This document shows positions 24,501 to 36,300 of a stretch of 64,000 nucleotides of DNA, in pieces (the stretch's first letter is position 1; each line of letters opens with the position of its first letter). Under the pieces are notes generated by a model. The model made no database searches and was not told the DNA's origin. It saw nothing but the letters and a program-made list of their open reading frames with translations. The DNA is from Antedon bifida (taxonomy: Eukaryota; Echinodermata; Crinoidea; Comatulida; Antedonidae): positions 8,809,001-8,873,000 of the forward strand of contig OY727095.1 of NCBI GenBank assembly GCA_963402885.1, written 5' to 3'. A program made the translations under genes and the position numbers.

Positions 24501-27500
24501 AACTAAAGGATTGAGTTTAAAGGAACATGGTTACGGTGTACAGTAGAACAACTATTATGGGGACACCTTCAGGACCAAAAGTATTTCCTTATAGAGTGTA
24601 GTGTTCCCTGATTAGGCGTTGTGTTAAAAAGTATTTTGCACCTCATGGGGAAGTTTTCCTTAGTGGTGTCCCTTGCATATGGGTGTTACAAAGGAAGGTG
24701 TTACTGTATTGTAAAAACACATACAAATTGAATATAACTTATAATGCCTTTGTAGTCAATTTCCAAAACTTTTCCAGCACTAAAGCCTTGTCTACACTAT
24801 CAAACTTTATGTGACAAAAAAATGTGATGTGCCCATATATGGACACTATGATGTCATATCACTACCATATTTGGGCACATCACTACCATATATGGGCACA
24901 TCACATTTTTTTGACACATAAAGTTTGATGGTGTAGACAAGGCTTAACAAGTGCAATGTATGGGATGTAAAACCAGTAAAGAGTAAAATAAATTTCTTCT
25001 CTGGTAAAAGATGTTTCATAACTTTTAATAGGAACGAACATATTACAGCTGTTAATACAGACGTCACTCAAATATGATACTTTATCAGCAGTACCTACAG
25101 TACATGCCACCAATTCTTTTCTTGTATTTACCCATTTCATTAAATAGTAATATTGCATTGTCATAATAAATAACAAGGTCACCTTATGCAGGCATCCAGT
25201 CCGTCGATCAAGGGGGTGGACCTGATACCACCCGGCCCGGAAGTATCATGATAGAGTGATAGTACAGGTATTTACTATTATTCTCACTCGTTTTAAAGGT
25301 TAAACTAGTAATTGAATAAGTTTTTTCCACATGAATTAAAGTTTATATTCTATTTTCTTGATATATACAAAATACAATGGGTTCAATGACTGGCGTAGGA
25401 GTATACCAATAGTCCCTTACACCTAATCGTATTCCAAGAATCTAATTGACTAACTGCGTCTGACAGAACAGAGCTTAATCAAAATATTTATATTATGTTT
25501 TCCTTTTACCTACACACACTTCCTAAAAACCTGCAAACAATCGAAATACAGGCTTGACACACTTATATTGTTCCTATTGTATCATTAAATACATTTATAG
25601 ATATGAATGAGTCACTGGATTTAATCAACTGAAAGTTTTCTTTTCTTCAACTTTGTCCCTGATTTTGTTCCAATTTCAATAAACTGCCACAGTATGGAGG
25701 ATTGACATATTTGGTAATTTCTATTGTATCTTTTTTTTGCATACATTTACATATATTATATTTTCTTTTCTTTAACTTTTTCACCTTATCACAATGCAAA
25801 GTATGACATACTGTTTCGTTTTGGGACGGTAGACGAAGGAGACATTTCCAAATCTGTTACAACCTACCTTCATTTACCATCCCAAACTGAAGGTTGGTGA
25901 ATAACCCCTGCAAAGGGGTAGTGTTTGTGTCATGCGCATACTCCTTTGACAGCTAAAATGACATTATGCACTACTTTTTTTATATCTATTATCTTAGCTT
26001 TTCCCATTAAAAGAAAATCCTTGATCTGCCCTGCCAGTATACTAAATTAAATTTAAACTTCCTAACATCCACCAATACTACAATATACTTCCAAACAAAC
26101 AGAATAGATGTGTACATTTTTTATTATAACAAAATATTATCCAGCGTTTAAACAGAATAATCATTAACATCCTACACACAAACAAACAGTAAGTATGTAT
26201 GTATTACTTTTCCTGAAAAATTAGGGAATTTTAATACAAATAACAGACTCATAAACAAACACTTATTATATTTGTTCAATATCTATAAGCTTGTAAAAAT
26301 GTGTATTTATAGTCTTTCCTAAAATACTAATAGACTGATAATTAACTATTTACTACCGGATATATGTTATATTTATTATTATTATTACAAAAACAAAAAA
26401 AAATTGATTTAAATAGTAATTTAAGTAATGAATATTAATTTATGAACACATATGTTACTTTATAAGATTAACTAGAAATCATTTTTTTTTGTTTCCAGGC
26501 CTAATTGGAATGATCCCTTTAAAAATAAAACGTATATATTTGTTACTAATTATTATGTTTTAAATGCTGTTTTATTATAAAGGTATACATATTTGGGCAC
26601 ATCACACTTCTTTTTAAAAACTAGTTTGATAGTGTAGACAGAGCTTTACAGTAAGTAAGTTGACCGAGTTAGAATTCACCTTAAATACTAGATCAATATT
26701 TAGTTTTTTATGGTATAAATCTTAAGTTCAACAAACCCTTTTAAGTACTGGAAGTTTCTTCAACTCTCATGGGTACTAAAAAAAAATTGCTATACTATTT
26801 CAGGGTATGTTATTTCTGCAAATTTAGATAATTGAAAAAGCAGCATAATTTAATACATTTTAAAATTTACAATACATAATGCAAATTGATATTATTTACT
26901 TTACTTTATTCCATTACAAGTCTACATAATGCTACAGTAGCAGTTTTTTAATGTAAAGAATAACTACAAGGCTTTTATAACTGTAGCTATTGCATCAAAA
27001 AGTAATTCTCAGAAATATATGTGTGTGGGGGATTACCACTTATATGATAGGACATTGATTGATTTACTATTGATAGAATACTACTAAATGTGGTGGTCTA
27101 GTGGCATGTCGTGAAATTAAAATAGTTAATATACCAAATGCACAAAATCACACTTACAGGTTGATCCACATAGGTGTCTAATGGTAAAAGTGTCAAAATT
27201 GCCTTCAGAAGGTCTGGAATTTCATGGCCTATTAAAAAAAAAAAGTTTAAAGTCAATTTAAGAGCCAAATAAAGCTACAGCATGGCCCATACAATGTGGT
27301 GTAATATAATCCATGCCTTATGGATTATGAATTAGAGGAGAGAGGATGTACATTTTCTAAAAATAACTATTATCAGTTTTAAGGGTTTATAAAACCCTGA
27401 ATGTCTAAAATTGTTGGGTCAAATTATCGTCCAGCAAATGGAAGCTTGCTTAGCAAATGGACGCCTGCTTAGCAAATGGATGCTTGCTTAGCAAATGGAT

Positions 27501-30500
27501 GCTTGCTTGGCAAACATTCCACCCCTCGACCTCGCGCGGGCGCATCTTGGCGCCAACACTGCTTCCATCTTGAATCGATGTCGAAGGCTCATAAAATAAA
27601 TATGGCATTCATTATTTGGCACGGATAGAGCTGTTATATTATAGATGGCGCACTTTAAATTATTTAAAAAATACATAAGCCTTTAAAAAGCTTTGTAAAA
27701 AAAAATCAACATGAAATTAACTTCCAATCGGGATGGATTCAAATTATGCATGATACGTAATCAACCAATCGAATGGCATGGATAATTTGAAACATGATGT
27801 CAACATTGATACACAAAATGTGCTAAAAATAGAAAAAAAAAAAAGATACCTCTTACCGTCTGCACGTATAAGGATTGGTCCTGATTTGCATATTGAACTT
27901 GAAGGAAAGTTTGCATCAGCCAAAACTATAGAGGTGTAAAAGAAGGGAATAAAGAGAGCGTTACTGTCTGTCTACCAGGGTTTGATAGTAGTATGAGTCA
28001 TGTACCAATCTTTTGTTAAAAAGCCCCTGAAGGTGCAAATGGAATGTCAACCTGATCATACTATTGACAAATTATACGCCTGATGTAACACCAAACAAAA
28101 TATCTTTGAAATATAGGAATGTGCGTTTGATTTGGAAATTCCTTGATTTAGTTCCTCTTGAATGTTAAAATTGTGATTATTTTGTTATTCATCATCAAAA
28201 CCACAGAACTATCAAATTTCAAAATATTTTGATAAGGGGTGTGATTTGTGTACAAATAGCCTTCTGGACCACCTCACCTCCCAGCAATACAATAGCATTA
28301 AATTAAATCATACTATTGTTTGTGATTTATTTTTAAAAAGGAAAATTGTTATGATTGAAAACATAGCAACAATATACATATCACTAGCCTGAAATCATAC
28401 TACCTACAGTACAGATGGGGATTTAATATCAATCTTATATAACGCTTAATGCTCAAAGCTTTTAAGCGCTTCATATTATTAATTCCCTCGGTCATTGGAT
28501 CAAACACATATGAACTGCTCTCATAAATACAGTATGCAGCTAGTAATCAGTTGAATTGTGTTTTTAGACCATACTGGGTACCCATTGACAACTAGGCGGA
28601 GAGAGAGGCAAGCCTCTTAACAAAGCAACACACTGCGCCACATACCCTTACATTTAATATAAGCAGTGTGTCCAGCAAAGTAAACAATAAAATACTGTAT
28701 GGAGCGCATTTTGACATGCAAAATGTACTTGCTCAGTATGTAGTATAATAATAATAATAATATCCTGGATTTATATAGCGCCTAATGTTGTGAAACCTCT
28801 AAGCGCTGAACATTATTACCCCAGTCTTTTTTTTGTTGATCAAACACGTATGGAAACGTAATATAATAATGCAACTAGTAATCAGCGCAAAGGAAAGTAT
28901 CTTACATAATCGCAAGTTGTTCTTGTTAATCTCCAGACCACCACAGCCAGGAGAAACTAGGGTTATGAGGGCCCCTTGATTGTCAGCATGTTTAGGCTCA
29001 CCCTCTATAAATAAGGTTAAATAAATAAATGAAGAATGCTAATATAATACCATAAAAATAATAAGTTGAATAGGGAAAATTTTTATTTTATTTGACGAGC
29101 GATATGATTGTTCAGTGTGTAGGCAAATAATGGTGTCTGGACAACTCCAAAATAATTGTGCAAGTTACAATTTAAAAGGCAATCTAAAGGTTAAGTCCAA
29201 CCTCTATTTAAAATCAGACCATACACTGATGTGAATGGTTGTATTAAGCTCCAATTGTGCTATATGATTTTCATGATGTGATTTATTGTTATAAATGTCA
29301 CATGTGATGTAATAGTTCTAATTACCCACTCAACCTAGGTTCTATTTATATCATGTTCATATTTTAACAATAGAGTATACATATGTATAGCTATTCCTAA
29401 TCCTCCTTAATTAATAAATTAGACAATTTTCTTAGAAATGCTGTACTGTAAATATGTGGTGGTAGGCACCACAAACATTTGTTTAATACATTTTGATCAT
29501 GTGTTTAGCAGTTTTTGTTAAAAATTATAACCTCATTACAAGATGTGGCCTAAACCTCTGGTGCGATATCGTGTGACCTAAACCTCTGGTGCGATATCGT
29601 GTGACCTAAACCTCTGGTGCGATTTCAGTCATCGTGTGACCCACTTTAGGATGCTAAAATAATTATTCACCTAATATCCTCATTATGGGTGTGGTAACCT
29701 ACAAGATAATTGTTAAAATGTCAATTTATATACAAAGATGAATTTTGCTCACATCATACCATATTTTTGTGGTGGTGTAATGTTTGTTATGGTCTTTAGA
29801 ATATTCTAGAACTTGGTTTAAGATCACCTCATCAAAGGGTGTGTCCTGGAACTAGAATATGAGACAACTGTTAAAATGTACATTTTGATACTATCTTTTG
29901 ATAAACTTATATCCTCAAATAACTTCCATTGTACTAGTACCGGTAATAAAATGGTGTGATGTATTGTGTGTTATGTCTGTATTTGTTTAGAACTCGGCAT
30001 AATAGGCGTGTCATACCACAAAATGATCGTATTAACCAATCAAAACTATTTAAACAATATTGGGTTGGCATAGCATTGCATTTCTATTAAATTTAAATTC
30101 AATTTACAGCACACCCTAATTAAAAATACCTTAATACCTAATTACTTCTTTTGGGAGGTGAGAAAATTATGACATTCTCAGAATCAAGGCGACTAATTGT
30201 ATTTAGTCATAATTTATAATTGTACTACTGTAATTTCAGGGGGTCTTTTTGGTCTTAGTATTCGCATAGAATATTCTAGGCATATTATTATTCCTAGAGA
30301 AACTCAACAGTTCTTTTCAGAACTATATATACAGTATGTGATGTAACGCAAACTTTATATCAACATATCATTCCGTCATGCAAACTTTCAAAGGAGCCCC
30401 CGTTTTAAAATAAATATTTTATTATTATTATAAACAATACATTATTAAATAAAGTAATAGTACATGCTTAAATAATGTAATAAGACATACTATGAATTTT

Positions 30501-33349
30501 TTATTTTTTTTGCAATATATTTTACAATTTCTAATTATTAACAATTTAATTTTAATTTCATTAATTTATTTGACCAAAAAAAGTAACAGGTCAGGAAAAA
30601 AAAAGCGCCCTAGGCCACTATGACTTAATGAGTCAGTATTCCTTTATAAAACATAAAAATATAAAAATTTGGTAATTATGAAAAGCACTATTTAATACAA
30701 ATAATTTTTTTTTAAATTTCATGATAAAAATATTAAATTAAAAAACAGTAGTATTATACTTTTAATCAATGTGGAATGACTGTATTTAGAGATAAAGGTG
30801 TTTAGAAAAGAAAGTACTGCGGAATCTTTGATAAATAATGGTAATGAATTCCACAAGACCGGGAACTCATGAACTGCAGTGTATTGGAGAGCAACTGTCT
30901 GTGCAAAGGGATGGATGATAGAACTCACAAAACAATAATCATGCTAATAATATTTTCAATAAAAAAAAGAAGAAAAACAATATTTTATCATGATTTTGTA
31001 TAAAAAGATCATGGTACAATTCCAATAAATTTAAGAATAATATTATGAAAATGAAACTAAAGTTTATTTCCTTTTTTGGTATGATGCCTAATATGGTATT
31101 ATTTGTTTCGATCATTAAATTGCAGAGACTCCCATAAAGGAGAGGTTGTTGAACCAGGGATAGTAAACATTACATTTATTATTTATTTGTTAAATTTTAT
31201 TTCAGATTTACTGGAATAATATAAAAACAATTAATACTGTATAATGAAAAACAATGTACTATTCTAAGTTCCTATTTGTCTTATATTTTTTATTTCAACA
31301 CATCGGATAGAAGTATCTTGCAAAATACAGGGTATACTATATTAATAAAGGTATTTAAGTCGTGTTTGGGGGATACTGAGTGGACTACAGTAGGTCATGA
31401 TTAATAATAATGATAATATCGAACATTTATACAGCGCAATATGAAAAGAATAACTATTGAAATAGGCGAGTTTTCAGGAGAGATTTGAATAGAAAAGGGG
31501 AGAAAAGTTGGTCCCAGATCTCTGGTGCCCGATTAGGCACGGATTTAAGGTTGGTTCTATGTGGTGTTAACATAAAAGGATCCGTTTAGATTGAAGACCT
31601 CTGCGTAGTGGGACATATGGTTTAATAAGTTTGTTAAGATAATGTGGAGCCGTGCCACAAAGACACTTTATGAAGAGGGTCTTGTACTGTATACACTCTT
31701 TAACAGGCAACAGCAGAAGGCCAAAGGGCTAGATGGCGTATATCTCTACTTACTATTCTTTATCAGCAGGTCAAAATTGTTTGTATACTGTGTACTGTAG
31801 TAAATTTTAAAAAAAATATGCAAGTTTCATTGATAAAATAGTGTACAGTAGTATTTGTTTCAATAATAATAATAATAATAAATAACATTTATAAAGCGCA
31901 AGAGACAAAGGTTTCAAAGCGCTGTGTTTTCCAAGATCTGTGCAAGTAGTAGCGTGTGATTATGCTTCTCTGAAGAGATGAATTTTGAGTTTAGTTTTAA
32001 ATGTGATTACAGATTTTGATGAGCGTATTTCGAGGGGTAGAGTGTTCCAGAGTTTTGGGGCTGCGACAGCGAAAGCACGATCACCGTAAAACCGAGTTCT
32101 GGAACGGGGTCTAGGTTTTAGAAGAAGTCTGCAGGATGAACGAAGCGAAGAGTTGGTTGACGGAGTAATGATGTCACATATGTAGGCTGGAGCACATCCG
32201 TTTTATGCCTAAATAATAACAAAGTAAATTGTACTTTGAACAATTCCAAGATCTTCCTGTTTAAAAAAAAATATTTTCACAACCACAACACATGTGTAAC
32301 TGTCAGTTTGTTAGCTAAGTTATTTGATAGGGATTTTCCATTTTAATTGTATGATTACATAGGAATGCCATACTTTCATTTGTGTTTAAATTTTAATTAC
32401 TGTACTACTATCCTTATTATTTGTTGTGGGTAACTTGATCAGAATTGTATTCACATAATATAATATTTAGTTAAATAGGGATTTTCCATTTCAATTGTAT
32501 GCAAAAGCCTGAATGCCATAGAATATTTATTTGTTTTTATTTGTGACTACTTTCCTTATTTGTTGTGGCTATATAATATACACCATTTGAACTTACAGTT
32601 TTGGTGTTAAGAGTTTTGTCTTTGTCAATTTCTTGTATTACAAAGACAGTTTTATTCTTAATCCTACAGGAATAAAGGTAGGCCTAAATATTGTAGCTTA
32701 TTCAGGTATTTAAAATATGTATGAAGGATATCCTCTATGAAATGTTACCTAAATTCTCACTTTACAATAGAAAGCTTAAAATTGGTTTATTATATCCGTT
32801 CCATTGTATTGTTGACAATCATATAGCATCATGTGATCATTTTTCAACGATTATTTCATGTTTAAAATTCTTAAAAATTATGGTAGTTTTCTAAGAAAAA
32901 TAAACAAAACCCCGCCAAAAAAAACCCCCAATATGATAAGATCAGATACTGTCATGATTGTCACGTTTACTTTATAACTTGGTATATACATGAAATTTAA
33001 AAATCACAGTAAAATAAGATTTAAAGACATAAAAATAAAAAGAATCTTGCATTGAAAAGGTCATGTTCAGATTCTAGTATAGAAATGAGCTGTTTAGGAG
33101 CTCATTGTTAAAAAAAAAGTTGTTCATATCTTGGTGCTAGATTATGGAATACTCTAGACTAGAAAAACCAATTTAAAACGCCACAAATTAGAATTTTATT
33201 TTGAACCCCTAAATGTAAAAAGTAAAGCTTTTGTTTATATACTTTTCTCTCTTTTTTTAAAATTTTTAAATTAGTAATGTATAAGTTGATCACAGCCTTG
33301 TAGAAGAACACCTTTGTGGTGATACAAACATTTCCGTGTTAAAATAAAG

Positions 33350-33381
<32 letters not shown>

Positions 33382-36300
33382 TGTACTAAGCCTTGGAATT
33401 ATGTGGTAGGGTGCCAAGTTCCATTACACACCACAACAACCAGGTACTCATTTACAACCGAGTGAACTGGGTCTTTCTGTATGACAGTCAAGTGTCTTAA
33501 CCACTTGGTTACCCAATTCTAGGCGTGGTATAAACAGATTATAATTACAAATTTGAGTTTAGAAGGTGTGGGATAAGTTATACAATTGATTTCCTGCATC
33601 TACAGTACATTTCTTTTAAAACAGTCGCCCAATGTCTTAACGGTGGCTATTAAGATAGTTAATGTTCGCTCTTTCAAAAACACCTTTGACCTTTATAATA
33701 AAAAAAACCATTTAAAACATAATCTAGTGTATAATGACCAGTAAGATGCATTAAAAGTTGTAATAAAATAAAGAAAAACTCTGTCTACACTATCAAACTA
33801 GTTTGACAAAAAAGGGGTGATATGCCCAAATATGGTAGTGATATGCACAAATATGGTATTGATATGATGTCATCATGTCCATATATGGGCACAGCACATA
33901 AAGTTTGATATTGCAGACAGGACTTTAGAATTATCATTACTGATAATAAATCAAATAAAATAAAACAGTATTATAGTACTATAGCTTAATTAAATTAGTA
34001 ATTCAGTATATAATAATTATTATTACCATGATTATAGCTGTCTAAGTACAAAGTTTATTCCTGGGTCATGTGAGTCCGCAGCCGATTACAGTATGTCTAT
34101 TTTAAACCACAAGTTTCCTCAGGTAAATCAAGGTTAGCATAAAAAATAGCAATCAGCATTTAAAAGCTAAATTTGAGGAAGCTATTAGATGCTGGACTAT
34201 TAAGAAGTCTTTAGTGTTACTGTACTTAGTTATCCCAATAAAAAAAAATTGATTTTCTCCAAGGATTTCCCATTTCAATTGTAGTAGTATTGTATTTTAC
34301 AATAGAAAGAATGATATTCTTTTATGTTATTTTAATAAAATATCAACTGTTCTACTGTATTTCTTTCCAGTAGATATACTGTACAGTAGGACCATCCATC
34401 CAACACTCAACCAATATAAAAACCTATTGTTTGGTAACTATTTAAATGCAATATGTAATCATATACGTTCACAGTTTTTTTGGAGAGATAAAATTAAGCC
34501 TATCATCAAAAATTATTTTTGCCCCTCTTTTTTTCAGGTTTGTTCAATTATTCTTTCTTTAAATTAAATTATTATTCATTTATTATTTCAGACAATTAAA
34601 CAATATAAACATTGCCACCATTAACCATATTTTCATTGCCACATCGCACGCTACTAATGATAATATTATACATTGCCACATCGCACGATAATACTATCAA
34701 TTGTTTCATTTTTAACAACGATCATTGAAACCTCCTACTGACCTAGCTATACCCACGTAACAAAATCATCATAGCCGAATCTATGTGCTGTACCACTGTA
34801 ACGCAAAATTAAAATAGAAAAATCATAAAAAGTTTTAGAAGTGACTTAGAAATGTACAGTATGTCAAGTTTCTAATATGTATAGGCAGATTGTTCCAAAG
34901 CCTAGGCCCAACAGTACTGAAAGTCTGTTCTCCCCAGCTAAAACTAATAGTCTGTCAACAAGTAGGCCTAATTTATAATTTAGCTGGATTTAAGTGGATC
35001 ACTCGCTCCAAGAGCAACCCCCTAGCTGTGCCAATTTAAGCAACATTTGAAAACATAGGCAATTCAATATACGGTACCTGTATAATTTTCAGTACTCACT
35101 GCTTGGCCGGAAGTCAAGATCAATTATAACTTCCTGTATAGTAAACTAGTAAACAATAAATTATATTGAAATAAATTGAAGATTTTCATTGCTATTTGTA
35201 TTTGTACACCACCTCCTACTGACCTAGATATACCCACGTAAAAACAACATCAACATCATAGCCGAATCTGTGTACTGTACTACTGTAGCAAAATCAAATA
35301 CAAAATGGCAACATAGCCAATTAAGTGCAATATAACCAAATGTCATAACACTCAAGTTTTTAATTACAATTGAATATTTATGACGACGCTTTTGGCAAAT
35401 AAATTAAAATATTCTAAGCAAATAAAAAAAAAAACTAACTTTGATAAACGGAAGATTATTCCAAACCATAGGCATGAGTTTTAGAAAAACAAACATTTCA
35501 TTTCACATTTAGTTTTAAATATTTTTCTATTTTTTAATAAAGAATTTTGCAAAGTGAATGATACTATTAACATTTTAGCGGAAATTTCTATCATTATCAG
35601 CAGTGCTCACTAAACAACATTGCTTGAAATGAAATGTTTTCAACTGTTTCTTCAACTGACTATTGTACAAATTGTTAATGCTATTACGTTAATGTTATTC
35701 CATAGTTGAGTCCAGGCACAAAGATTGGAGGGCGAGTGAGTGGCTGAGCGGTTAAGACAGTGGAACCGTAATCCATAGCCATAACATTGGCAAGGGTTCG
35801 TTCGCTCCATGGTTATCTCGGATAAGGACTATAAACCGTAGGTCCAGTGTACACATCTAGCTTGTGTGCACTTTAAAGAACCTAGTACATCTTTATAAAT
35901 ATCTAATAGCGCTATATAAATGTCGCATTACATTACATTACAAAGACAAATGATCTACAAGCATCAGACTGACATCATCGACATGACGTTTGGTCACTTG
36001 ATGTCGCCTTTGAAAAAGTTTCCATAACTGTACTACACTTAAATCAAAGATAGCCTTTACATATGAAATAAATGGAAAAGCATACTGTATGCGGAGGACC
36101 AGAATGCATTGAATCTCACTCTGCACAACCGGGATGACCGACTATAATTTAAAATACTTCAAGTTAGGATATTTATTTGTTTATTTGTTGACCATACACC
36201 TTTGAATAAGTGGCACTCACAATATGCGGTGCGGTCCAAGAAACCATACAGAACAGAACATATTGAAAAATAAAAAGACATGAATAACTAAACTATAATT

